Assembly: GCF_048898065.1 (NCBI RefSeq)
Contig: NZ_JBLWFI010000001.1
Location: 1,240,001-1,304,000 of the forward strand
DNA from: Tepidibacillus_B infernus
Lineage (GTDB): Bacteria; Bacillota; Bacilli; Tepidibacillales; Tepidibacillaceae
Direction: 5' to 3'
Length of the DNA: 64,000 bases
Each line of letters begins with the position of its first letter. Position 1 is the stretch's first letter. Shown in pieces: positions 18,304-24,484 of this stretch. Made by a program: the position numbers and the translations under genes. The notes below the pieces were generated by a model. That model had not been told where the DNA came from, did not search any database, and worked only from the letters and a program-made list of their open reading frames with translations.

Positions 18304-18996
18304 ATGGAACACCCACATGCAGCAAAAAAAATCATCAACTTAATTCCCTTATTCGCAGATTTGTCAGAGCAAAATAAAGAATTATTAAAAAATGCCCTTG
18401 TTGAGCGAACTGTAAGAAAAGGAACGGTTTTATTCGTGGAACACGATCCAGTAGATGCCATTTATTTCCTTCGCAAAGGAAAGGTTCGCTTAACCAAGTC
18501 AACACCTAATGGAAAAGAACTCATCTTACATATACGAAAACCTGGTGATCTCTTTGCAGAGGTTGCCTTATTTAGAAAAACGATCTATCCTGCCACCGCT
18601 GAAATGATTGAAGACGGTGAGGTTGTCATCATTAGAAATCAAGATCTTGAACAGATTATTATGCGTTATCCTGAGATTGGGATTTCTATTATTCAGATCA
18701 TGGGAGAACGTCTCCATCAAGCTCAATCCAAATTACGTGATGTTACATTATATGGAAAGTTAGGGGCTTTATCTGCTTCATTAGTTCGTCTTGCAGAAGA
18801 ATATGGTGTGAAGACCGAAGAAGGGATTGCTATTCAATTAACTCTTACCCACCAAGAATTAGCTAATTTTATTGGAGCGGCAAGGGAGAATGTAAATCGG
18901 ATGATGTCAACTTTAGAGAAAAATGGGATCCTAACCATGAAACGAGGGGAAATTGTAATTAAAGATCTGGAAGAGTTAAAGAATTATATTAATTGA
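18304..18996 (+). CDS. Crp/Fnr-family transcriptional regulator, intact
   Basis: A 230-residue regulator with an N-terminal cNMP-binding-like beta barrel (about 15-130), a dimerisation helix and a winged HTH (LTHQELANFIGAARENVNRM). It contains no cysteine at all, so it cannot bind an Fe-S cluster as E. coli or B. subtilis Fnr do, and it lacks the usual cAMP-contact pattern. An alternative signal (heme/NO, redox partner, or another small ligand) is inferred. The gene follows the YwiC-like and cyclo-ligase genes. It is the best local candidate to bind the TGTGATTTTTATCATA sites before nirK and the radical SAM gene. Confidence 0.93.
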   Translation: MEHPHAAKKIINLIPLFADLSEQNKELLKNALVERTVRKGTVLFVEHDPVDAIYFLRKGKVRLTKSTPNGKELILHIRKPGDLFAEVALFRKTIYPATAEMIEDGEVVIIRNQDLEQIIMRYPEIGISIIQIMGERLHQAQSKLRDVTLYGKLGALSASLVRLAEEYGVKTEEGIAIQLTLTHQELANFIGAARENVNRMMSTLEKNGILTMKRGEIVIKDLEELKNYIN

Positions 18997-18997
18997 A

Positions 18998-19059
18998 AAA
19001 ATGTATTTTGTACATAGCTCCGTTGTTCGCCTCTTTCTTTGGTGTACAAAATACATTTT
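18998..19059. repeat. Perfect 17-bp inverted repeat between convergent genes
   Basis: AAAATGTATTTTGTACA (18998-19014) and its exact reverse complement (19043-19059) flank a 28-base loop. The genes on both sides converge on it, so it may act as a bidirectional terminator. The loop contains GCTCCGTTGTTCG, also present inside the MITE-like elements, so it may be a shrunken relative. Confidence 0.7.
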
Positions 19060-19075
19060 CTACGGAAAAGGATGA

Positions 19076-19252
19076 TTATCCAACAATTCCTTTTTCTTTA
19101 AGTGCCTCTAGGGCTTCTTGTTCTTTTTCTTCTTTGATTTGATACTCTAATTTACCGTTGGTTATTTTTGCACAACGTCCTCCAAAAGGTTTTAACATTT
19201 CTTTAATCTCTTTTAAATCTGCTGTTGTTTTTAAATCATAAAATACTTTCAT
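19076..19252 (-). CDS. Small hypothetical protein, 58 aa
   Basis: A short soluble, lysine/glutamate-rich protein beginning MKVFYDLKTTADLKEIKEML. I do not recognise it. The frame opens at 19276, but ATG 19252 has GGAAGGAAGAGAAAG in front. It lies immediately downstream of the broken MIP18-like gene and on the same strand, so the two were probably an operon before the insertion sequence arrived. Confidence 0.6.
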   Translation of the reverse strand: MKVFYDLKTTADLKEIKEMLKPFGGRCAKITNGKLEYQIKEEKEQEALEALKEKGIVG

Positions 19253-19285
19253 CTTTCTCTTCCTTCCTCTCATCATTTTACTAGT

Positions 19286-19353
19286 TTAAAACATTCCTAA
19301 TTTTTTCTTTGCTTCATCAGTCATTTTATCAGGTGACCAAGCTGGTTGCCAGA
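19286..19353 (-). pseudogene. C-terminal end of a MIP18/DUF59-like Fe-S assembly protein
   Basis: The final 22 codons read WQPAWSPDKMTDEAKKKLGM then F and stop, the standard ending of MIP18 (DUF59, SufT/PaaD-like) proteins. The reading frame is cut at 19353/19354 by the IS200/IS605 element. Joining it to the piece at 21217 restores VNNVDVNL-V-W, the conserved strand of this family. Confidence 0.75.
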
Positions 19354-19391
19354 GTGAACTACATCGCCATTGAAATGGCGAGCTTCCAGTT

Positions 19392-20657
19392 CTACGCTAT
19401 GAACTGTTGTCCATTGAACGTATACACTGTTGGCGTGTCCAACACCACTACTGATTGAACATTTAGTTCTTTCAGATACTTTTTACTGATATTGATTGCT
19501 CCATTTACATCAGCATTGATTACAGTTTGACAATCACTGCACTCATATAGTCCTCTGTATTTCCGATTGGACTTTTTCGCATGATCTTTAGATGGTATTG
19601 GTTTACATACAGAACAAGTTTGTGATGTATATTCTTCTGTTATCTTTTCTACAGAAATTCCCCGTTCTTCTGCCTTATACGTAAGCATATGGATAAGTTT
19701 ATGATATGGAAGATTATGAAACTTTTGATTCGTTTTCTTACCCATATCTGCCTGTTCTCGTATCCCTGTGATGTCACCTATCACAATTGTTTCAACCCCT
19801 TGTGTCACGGCTATTTCTATGACCCTCTTTGTCATGCAGTGTAGAATATGAAAAATTTGGTTTTTCTTTTTCTTGTATAGTTGCAGAACTCTTTTTGATT
19901 TTTTTGGATATTTCACGCCTTTGGCTGATTGTTGAGCGTCAGAAATAGCTTGATAATGCGCTATTTTCTTGTGAAAGTATCGTTCAACCGACAGCCATTG
20001 TCGTCCTGATATGATATGTGAATGTCCTAGATAGTCATAACAGGTTAAAGCATTAGCAATACCTATATCAATCGCCATGAATTTTGTGCCATTCTTTTTG
20101 GTTGGTATATCTTGATATTCTTGTGACAGTATGATTTTATATTCTCCGTCAACTAATGGCTTCACTTCAACCGTTTTTACTATCCCTATTTTAATGTGTT
20201 CAGGTATTGGGATATAAACAAACTTCGTTTGAATCCCATATTTTTCACGAAGATGAGCTTTTTGTTTTGCTGGAATAGATAGCCTTATTCTATTTCCTTC
20301 GATTCGAAATCCGTTATTCAAAAATTTCACATTCAAATTGCTTTCTTTGAATCGTGGAGGTTTTGGATTTTCGATTCCGCCTGCCTTTTTCAATTCAAAG
20401 AACGATTCCCATGCTTCCTGAAGAACTTTTAAAACTTCCTGCGCTGATTGGGAAGGCAGATTCTTATACCAAAAATGTTCTTTCAGCTTCTTTTTCTGTT
20501 CGTACCAATTTGGAAATGCTACACCACTATCCTTTGTCCAGTTTCTTTTTTCGTAGTTTCCTACATTCCACAATTTTCTTGCTGCATATCCTAACTGAGA
20601 TAAAATGATATTGGTTTCTTTATTTGGTTTGAAAACAAAATAAGAAGCACGAATCAT
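19392..20657 (-). CDS. tnpB: TnpB RNA-guided nuclease-like protein of the IS605 element
   Basis: A 421-residue protein with an N-terminal helix-turn-helix-like region, a WED-like beta section, a RuvC nuclease fold and a zinc ribbon. RuvC-I aspartate is D197 (AIDIGIAN). RuvC-III aspartate is D383 (NADVNGAINI). Zinc cysteines are C348, C351, C373 and C376. At the usual RuvC-II glutamate position the sequence is VIGDITGIR, with glycine at 294. Glutamates at 341-342, just before YTSQTC, could supply the acid, as in TnpBs described with a rearranged active site. It starts two bases after tnpA. It is probably full length and active or recently so. Confidence 0.93.
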   Translation of the reverse strand: MIRASYFVFKPNKETNIILSQLGYAARKLWNVGNYEKRNWTKDSGVAFPNWYEQKKKLKEHFWYKNLPSQSAQEVLKVLQEAWESFFELKKAGGIENPKPPRFKESNLNVKFLNNGFRIEGNRIRLSIPAKQKAHLREKYGIQTKFVYIPIPEHIKIGIVKTVEVKPLVDGEYKIILSQEYQDIPTKKNGTKFMAIDIGIANALTCYDYLGHSHIISGRQWLSVERYFHKKIAHYQAISDAQQSAKGVKYPKKSKRVLQLYKKKKNQIFHILHCMTKRVIEIAVTQGVETIVIGDITGIREQADMGKKTNQKFHNLPYHKLIHMLTYKAEERGISVEKITEEYTSQTCSVCKPIPSKDHAKKSNRKYRGLYECSDCQTVINADVNGAINISKKYLKELNVQSVVVLDTPTVYTFNGQQFIA

Positions 20658-20659
20658 CC

Positions 20660-21079
20660 TTATTCACCACCTTTTGATTGATTTGCAATATATTTTTTGA
20701 TTACATCCTCGCTCATAGAGCCTACTGTTTCAAGATAAAAGCTACTGTTCCATAAATGTCCTTTCCATAGTTTTTGTTTGATTTCAGGAAACTGTAAAAA
20801 TAATTTCCTTCCTGATATGCCTTTTAACATTTTTACAATGTACGAAGGAGCTACTTTTGGATGAGCGGACGCAAATACATGAACGTGATCTTGTTCTCCT
20901 ACCTCCATCATCACAATTTCAAATCCTTTTTCGTTTGCAATTTCTTGAAAAAGTTCTTTTAGATAACTTTCAATTTGACTTGTTAAAACCTTTCTTCGAT
21001 ATTTAACAGACCATACAATGTGATAGTTGACGTTATATACACAAGTTCTAGCATGTTTGAGATTTGATTTATTTTCCAT
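20660..21079 (-). CDS. tnpA: Y1 transposase TnpA (HUH), IS200/IS605 type
   Basis: A 139-residue single-strand DNA transposase. The HUH pair is H65 and H67 in DHVHVF, and the catalytic tyrosine is Y130 in SEDVIKKYIANQ. Length and order of motifs are normal for the family. It nicks and rejoins single-stranded element ends at the subterminal hairpins. It lies first in a tnpA-tnpB pair. All catalytic residues are present, so the element may still move. Confidence 0.95.
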   Translation of the reverse strand: MENKSNLKHARTCVYNVNYHIVWSVKYRRKVLTSQIESYLKELFQEIANEKGFEIVMMEVGEQDHVHVFASAHPKVAPSYIVKMLKGISGRKLFLQFPEIKQKLWKGHLWNSSFYLETVGSMSEDVIKKYIANQSKGGE

Positions 21080-21216
21080 ACATATAGTGTATAGAAAATG
21101 TCATTTAATATCAATGATTATGGAGAATTTTCACAATACACATAGTACGTAGACAATACAAAGAAGGCGGTCAATCATCTCTTCATTGAAATGAAGAGGA
21201 TTCTGACCGCTTTATC

Positions 21217-21310
21217 CTAAATTTACATCGACGTTATTTACCCCTTCAATAGAACGAATGGCTGATTCTGCTCCAGCAGTAATACTGCCATATTTAATCT
21301 CTCCTTTACA
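21217..21310 (-). pseudogene. Upstream part of the interrupted MIP18-like gene
   Basis: Reading on the minus strand toward the insertion gives AGAESAIRSIEGVNNVDVNL, the helix-plus-strand preceding the conserved V-W-x-P of MIP18/DUF59 proteins. Further upstream the frame is closed by a TAG and no convincing N-terminus remains, so the gene was already degraded or has been degraded since. The other half is at 19286-19353. Confidence 0.6.
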
Positions 21311-21431
21311 TAATTCCTATTTCTTCATCAGCTAAGTAGCATTAAGGGTCCGATTCCCATAAGTCACCGTACACTGCCTCTGCCCGTCTTCTAATGTTAC
21401 CATTAGTTTACTTTGGAATTTTTACCGTGTC

Positions 21432-21474
21432 TGTGATTTTTATCATAGTGATAGTGCAAAGTTTATTTTATAAT
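21432..21474 (+). promoter_or_regulatory. Promoter with Crp/Fnr-type operator before the radical SAM gene
   Basis: TGTGATTTTTATCATA (21432-21447) is identical in all 16 bases to the site before nirK. Exactly 21 bases later comes a perfect TATAAT (21469-21474). The operator centre again falls near -41.5. This also shows that translation starts downstream, at the ATG at 21505, and not at the upstream ends of the open frame. Confidence 0.85.
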
Positions 21475-21504
21475 TTTTCTAGAGATGAAAAAGAGGTGGT
21501 CGTA

Positions 21505-22566
21505 ATGTACATACCCGATTATAATCAGGCTCCTTTTATCACGATCTGGGAAGTTACAAGAGCCTGTGCGTTAAAATGTTTGCATTGTCGAGCAGAAGCA
21601 CAATATCACCGTGACCCTCGGGAGTTAACAACAGAAGAAGGGAAACGATTAATTGATCAAATTGCTGAAATGGAAAGCCCTTTACTCGTTTTCACAGGTG
21701 GCGACCCTTTAATGAGAGAAGATATTTTTGAATTTATGGAATATGCGATTCACAAAGGACTACGTGTATCGATGACACCGAGCGCAACCCCTAAAGTAAC
21801 CAAGGAAGCGATGCGCAGATCAAAAGAAGTAGGCCTTGCAAGATGGGCTTTTAGCCTTGATGGTTCAACTGCTGAAATTCACGACTATTTCCGTGGTACA
21901 AAGGGTTCCTATGAATTAACGATGAAGAGTATTCAGTATCTAATGGAACTAGAAATGCCAATCCAAATCAATACCACAGTGAGCCGTTTTAATATCCATG
22001 ACTTAGAAAACATCGCGCGAAAAATTGAGCAATTTGGTACAGAGTTATGGAGTGTTTTCTTTTTGGTCCCAACTGGCCGAGGACAAATCAAAGATATGGT
22101 TTCTCCAGTTCAACATGAAGAAGTATTTCGATGGTTACATCAGTTAAAATCAAAAGTTTCCTTTGATATTAAGACGACAGCAGCTCCACATTATCGCCGA
22201 TATGTCATGCAACAACAAGCAGAAGAAATTAATTCCCCGATTAAAAAAGTAAGGGACAATATTGGTAGAGCTGCCGGGATCAACGATGGTAAAGGTTTTG
22301 TCTTTATTTCCCATATCGGTGATGTTTACCCAAGCGGTTTTTTGCCCGTACTTGCTGGTAATGTAAGAAATATTCCTTTAGCCGATATTTATCGTCATTC
22401 TCCGATCTTTACTAGTTTACGTGATCCAAACCAATACAAAGGAAAATGTGGAGTTTGTGAATATCGAGAGGTTTGTGGTGGCTCAAGAGCACGAGCATAT
22501 GCGGTCACAGGGGATTATTTGGAAAGCGATCCATTCTGTATATACCAACCCAATATACAAAAATAG
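21505..22566 (+). CDS. Radical SAM/SPASM protein of the AhbD/NirJ-related group
   Basis: A 353-residue radical SAM enzyme. The S-adenosylmethionine cluster motif is CALKCLHC near residue 20, followed by FTGGDPLMRED. A C-terminal SPASM-type cysteine set is CGVCEYREVCGGSRARAYA plus the later C in DPFCIYQPN. I believe it belongs to the TIGR04053-type group close to heme-synthesis enzymes AhbD and NirJ, but the substrate is unknown. The frame is open back to 21394, but an operator and TATAAT lie inside that part and ATG 21505 has AGAGGTGG upstream. Co-regulation with nirK is suggested by the identical promoter. Confidence 0.9.
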   Translation: MYIPDYNQAPFITIWEVTRACALKCLHCRAEAQYHRDPRELTTEEGKRLIDQIAEMESPLLVFTGGDPLMREDIFEFMEYAIHKGLRVSMTPSATPKVTKEAMRRSKEVGLARWAFSLDGSTAEIHDYFRGTKGSYELTMKSIQYLMELEMPIQINTTVSRFNIHDLENIARKIEQFGTELWSVFFLVPTGRGQIKDMVSPVQHEEVFRWLHQLKSKVSFDIKTTAAPHYRRYVMQQQAEEINSPIKKVRDNIGRAAGINDGKGFVFISHIGDVYPSGFLPVLAGNVRNIPLADIYRHSPIFTSLRDPNQYKGKCGVCEYREVCGGSRARAYAVTGDYLESDPFCIYQPNIQK

Positions 22567-22644
22567 CAATAAATTTTTTGTAACATATGCCTATTCATTT
22601 ACATAGACATATATCAGGGTAGTTAGTGAACTATAGGATTCTTT

Positions 22645-22700
22645 TTTAATTAGAAAACGCACAAAAATGACGACTTTTTCAAAGCGTACTTCGATTACTT
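22645..22700. repeat. 48-bp interspersed repeat, copy 1
   Basis: Core AAAAATGACGACTTTTTCAA then GCGTACTTCGATTACTTTTG (about 22662-22706). Related copies occur at 24243-24290 and, inverted, at 31710-31765. The shared core is AAAA-TGAC, TTCRAAGCGTA and CGATTACTTTT. It is not inside a gene. Confidence 0.55.
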
Positions 22701-22712
22701 TTGTGGAGTTTG

Positions 22713-22743
22713 AAAAAGCCTGCAAATGCATGCAGGCTTTTTT
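22713..22743 (+). terminator. Intrinsic terminator after the radical SAM gene
   Basis: AAAAAGCCTGCA pairs with TGCAGGCTTTTTT around a 6-base loop: a 12-bp stem ending in a T run, about 150 bases after the stop codon. Confidence 0.88.
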
Positions 22744-22845
22744 AGAGGAGGGTTTTGTCAAAAAGAAGCTATCTGAGAATCAACTCAAGAGAGCCACATA
22801 ACAGTTGAGTTTTGTTATGTATAAGGGGGAAAATCCCCCTCTACT

Positions 22846-22944
22846 TTAGAAGTAGAAACCACCAACAAACCAGAAGAAGATAATTACTAGAAGGATGAAC
22901 AATAATAAGGTTCTGAATCCATACCATCCGTATCCGTCAGCCAT
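22846..22944 (-). CDS. Tiny aromatic/glycine-rich membrane protein, 32 aa (cluster member 1)
   Basis: Encodes MADGYGWYGF followed by a single strongly hydrophobic helix (RTLLLFILLVIIFFWFVGG) and FYF. The AAGGTGGG ribosome site is at perfect spacing. It is a near-copy of the genes at 23022-23132 and 23636-23734. The layout (Gly/Tyr head plus one LLxFILLVII helix) recalls the YjcZ-like small sporulation membrane proteins of bacilli; that assignment is by pattern. It is likely to insert in the forespore or spore membranes. Confidence 0.75.
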   Translation of the reverse strand: MADGYGWYGFRTLLLFILLVIIFFWFVGGFYF

Positions 22945-22993
22945 TTAATTACACCCACCTTATTTATATTAGAGTTTCTGTTGTGGTGTAGAA

Positions 22994-23016
22994 AAAGGGG
23001 GAAAGTTCCCCCCCTT
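22994..23016 (-). terminator. Hairpin after cluster member 2
   Basis: AAGGGGG pairs with CCCCCTT around a short AAAGTTCC loop directly after the stop of 23022-23132. On the minus strand it is followed by only a short T-rich run, so it may act as an attenuator before the next small gene. Confidence 0.55.
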
Positions 23017-23021
23017 CCCTA

Positions 23022-23132
23022 TTACCACCAAGTACCGCCTACAAACCAGAAGAAAATAATCACAAGAAGGATGAACAATAACAATGTTCTATATCCTCCG
23101 TATCCATATCCATATCCCCAACCACTGGCCAT
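23022..23132 (-). CDS. Tiny aromatic/glycine-rich membrane protein, 36 aa (cluster member 2)
   Basis: Encodes MASGWGYGYGYGGY, then the same hydrophobic helix as member 1 (RTLLLFILLVIIFFWFVGG) and a TWW end. GGAGGG lies upstream of the ATG. DNA identity with 23636-23734 is almost complete through the helix, so the copies duplicated recently. A sigma-K-like promoter (23163-23194) precedes it. Function unknown; a role in spore envelope structure is inferred from the promoter and from the likeness to YjcZ-type proteins. Confidence 0.78.
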   Translation of the reverse strand: MASGWGYGYGYGGYRTLLLFILLVIIFFWFVGGTWW

Positions 23133-23162
23133 TAACTATCCCTCCTTTTCATTTTTCTACCA

Positions 23163-23194
23163 TACATTATGAAAAAGGTATCTAACTTGTATAG
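23163..23194 (-). promoter_or_regulatory. Sigma-K-like promoter before cluster member 2
   Basis: On the minus strand CTATACAAG is followed by 14 bases and then CATAATGTA, matching the sigma-K pattern (AC in the -35, CATAnnnTA in the -10, 17 bases from AC to CATA). The promoter at 23801-23832 has the same -35 nonamer and the same spacing. Confidence 0.65.
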
Positions 23195-23230
23195 TTATTT
23201 GTACTCTTTACAATAAAAATAGGGGTTTAC

Positions 23231-23371
23231 CTAGTAATAGCCATATCCTCCATATCCATAACCGCCCCAACCACCGAAAAAGCCCAAGAAGAGCCAGATA
23301 AAGAGAAAAATGATGATAATCCACCAAATCCAGGACCATCCTCCAGCAAAAAAGTTCGTATTAGCTGCCAT
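23231..23371 (-). CDS. Tiny Trp/Gly/Tyr-rich membrane protein, 46 aa (cluster member 3)
   Basis: Encodes MAANTNFFAGGWSWIWWIII and continues through one hydrophobic helix (IFLFIWLFLGFF) to a GGWGGYGYGGYGYY tail. The ATG at 23371 follows GGGGGTGAAAGC; longer in-frame extensions upstream cross the preceding gene. It starts 17 bases after member 4, so the two are co-transcribed. The W-S-W-I-W-x-I-I-I-I-F core is shared with members 4, 6 and 7. No known function. Confidence 0.75.
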   Translation of the reverse strand: MAANTNFFAGGWSWIWWIIIIFLFIWLFLGFFGGWGGYGYGGYGYY

Positions 23372-23388
23372 GCTTTCACCCCCTTTCA

Positions 23389-23535
23389 CTAAAAACATCC
23401 ATATCCGTAATAGCCATACCCTCCATAACCAAACCCTGTAAACTTCCAGAATATCCATAAAAATAGGAAGATTATAATGATCAACCAAATCCAAGACCAT
23501 CCATAGCCTGCTTGATTTATTTTTGCAGTCAACAT
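23389..23535 (-). CDS. Tiny Trp/Gly/Tyr-rich membrane protein, 48 aa (cluster member 4)
   Basis: Encodes MLTAKINQAGYGWSWIWLII, one hydrophobic helix (IIFLFLWIFWKF), and the tail GFGYGGYGYYGYGCF with a single C-terminal-region cysteine. GAGGGGAAG precedes the ATG. It is first of a pair with member 3. The tyrosine/glycine tail resembles spore-coat cross-linking substrates, but that is only an analogy. Confidence 0.75.
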   Translation of the reverse strand: MLTAKINQAGYGWSWIWLIIIIFLFLWIFWKFTGFGYGGYGYYGYGCF

Positions 23536-23596
23536 CTTCCCCTCCTCTCAAAATTACCTGGATAGAGAAAAAACAATTATCCTTTTCTTTACTTTT

Positions 23597-23627
23597 AAAA
23601 AAGGGGGAAGGATCATCCTTCCCCTTC
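23597..23627 (-). terminator. Intrinsic terminator after cluster member 5
   Basis: On the minus strand GGGGAAGGAT pairs with ATCCTTCCCC with almost no loop, followed by CTTTTTT. It separates members 5 and 4 into different transcripts. Confidence 0.85.
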
Positions 23628-23635
23628 TCTAGTTA

Positions 23636-23734
23636 CTACCACCAAATACCGCCTACAAACCAGAAGAAAATAATCACAAGAAGGATGAACAATAACAATG
23701 TTCTATATCCTCCCCATCTGTATCCATCTGCCAT
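23636..23734 (-). CDS. Tiny aromatic/glycine-rich membrane protein, 32 aa (cluster member 5)
   Basis: Encodes MADGYRWGGY, the helix RTLLLFILLVIIFFWFVGG and IWW. It is almost identical to member 2 through the helix and tail at DNA level, evidence of recent tandem duplication. AAAGGAGGGG precedes the ATG, and a sigma-K-like promoter is at 23801-23832. The terminator directly after it ends a one-gene transcript. Confidence 0.78.
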   Translation of the reverse strand: MADGYRWGGYRTLLLFILLVIIFFWFVGGIWW

Positions 23735-23800
23735 AAAAAATCCCCTCCTTTTAACTTTTCATTGCTTTCTGTCGAGAACTTTTATTTGTCCTCTGTACTA

Positions 23801-23832
23801 TAACCTATGAAAAAACCATGATTCTTGTATAG
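23801..23832 (-). promoter_or_regulatory. Sigma-K-like promoter before cluster member 5
   Basis: Minus strand CTATACAAG, 14 bases, CATAGGTTA. It repeats the layout of the promoter at 23163-23194, giving two independent matches to the mother-cell sigma-K pattern within 650 bases. Confidence 0.65.
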
Positions 23833-23869
23833 TTTAATAGCCTATCTTTTTTAAAAATGTGTAAATACC

Positions 23870-23968
23870 CTATAGAATCCAGATTCCTTTAAAGAAAATC
23901 CAGATAAAAATAAAAATGATAATAATCCACCCAATCCAACTAAATCCTATTAAATTAAGATGCGCCAT
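23870..23968 (-). CDS. Tiny Trp/Ile-rich membrane protein, 32 aa (cluster member 6)
   Basis: Encodes MAHLNLIGFSWIGWIIIIFI followed by FIWIFFKGIWIL. It is almost entirely one hydrophobic helix with tryptophans about every four to seven residues. AAAGGAGG lies nine bases before the ATG. It shares SWIxWIIIIF with members 3, 4 and 7. It starts 68 bases after member 7. Confidence 0.72.
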   Translation of the reverse strand: MAHLNLIGFSWIGWIIIIFIFIWIFFKGIWIL

Positions 23969-24036
23969 AAAAATTTCCTCCTTTCTTTAGAAAATGTTGA
24001 ATTGTTAATATCTTTTTATGGCGCTGCGCTAGTTTT

Positions 24037-24135
24037 TTAGAACAAACCCAACAATAACCAAATAAAAATGAAGATAATGATAATCCAGATGATCCAACCA
24101 AAACCTCCAAAAAAGTTTACTCTAGGCATAAGCAT
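24037..24135 (-). CDS. Tiny Trp/Ile-rich membrane protein, 32 aa (cluster member 7)
   Basis: Encodes MLMPRVNFFGGFGWIIWIII followed by IFIFIWLLLGLF. AGAGGAGG precedes two possible ATGs (24135 and 24129). CATAAACTA upstream resembles a sigma-K -10 box, but the -35 is poor. It is the most upstream of seven tiny genes that run in the same direction to 22846. Confidence 0.7.
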   Translation of the reverse strand: MLMPRVNFFGGFGWIIWIIIIFIFIWLLLGLF

Positions 24136-24242
24136 ATATCCTCCTCTCTATTCTAGGATTATTCATAGTTTATGTTGATTAATTGTTCTACGCTTGTTTA
24201 TTCAACCATTTACATAAAAAATCCGCACAAGATTGCCCACAA

Positions 24243-24292
24243 AAGTGACAACCTCCTTCGAAGCGTATTCCGATTACTTTTTTGGCGTCCCA
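24243..24292. repeat. 48-bp interspersed repeat, copy 2
   Basis: Core AGTGACAACCTCCTTCGAAG then CGTATTCCGATTACTTTTTT. It matches the copy near 22662 and, inverted, the one near 31710. It adjoins MITE-like copy B. Confidence 0.55.
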
Positions 24293-24306
24293 TAATAATA
24301 AAAAAA

Positions 24307-24463
24307 GGTTTGTATATTCCATCGCGCTCCGTCATCCGTGCCCTTCTATGAATAAAGATTACGGAGAGAAGGGCACTTCTGAAGGCACACAAAGTGTACA
24401 AGTCGTGCTACACAGCTAAAGCTGCTAGTCACGCTATGTCGCAGCTTATGGAATATACAAACC
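24307..24463. repeat. MITE-like element, copy B
   Basis: A 157-base element from GGTTTGTATATTCCA to its inverted copy TGGAATATACAAACC. Inside is a perfect 10-bp stem (GTGCCCTTCT with AGAAGGGCAC), then CACACAAAGTGTACAAGT, then AAGCTGC/GCAGCTT. It is nearly identical to copy C at 50182-50336, 26 kb away. It lies just downstream of mgtE. Confidence 0.9.
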
Positions 24464-24484
24464 CTTAAATGACATATGGATAAC

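Larger units (their letters stand above)
19354..21216 (-). mobile_element. IS200/IS605-family element with tnpA and tnpB
   Basis: A 1863-base element whose ends can be placed by rejoining the interrupted gene. Each end carries a subterminal hairpin. The right end (19365-19380) has CGCCATT/AATGGCG around a small loop. The left end (21179-21198) has CTCTTCATT/AATGAAGAG inside an outer GCGGTCA/TGACCGC pair. Both loops keep CATTTCAATG on the minus strand. There is no target duplication, as expected for single-strand transposition. The minus-strand left flank ends in TTTAG, a candidate cleavage/TAM-like target. A guide RNA from the tnpB 3' end would read into the MIP18 remnant. Confidence 0.88.
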
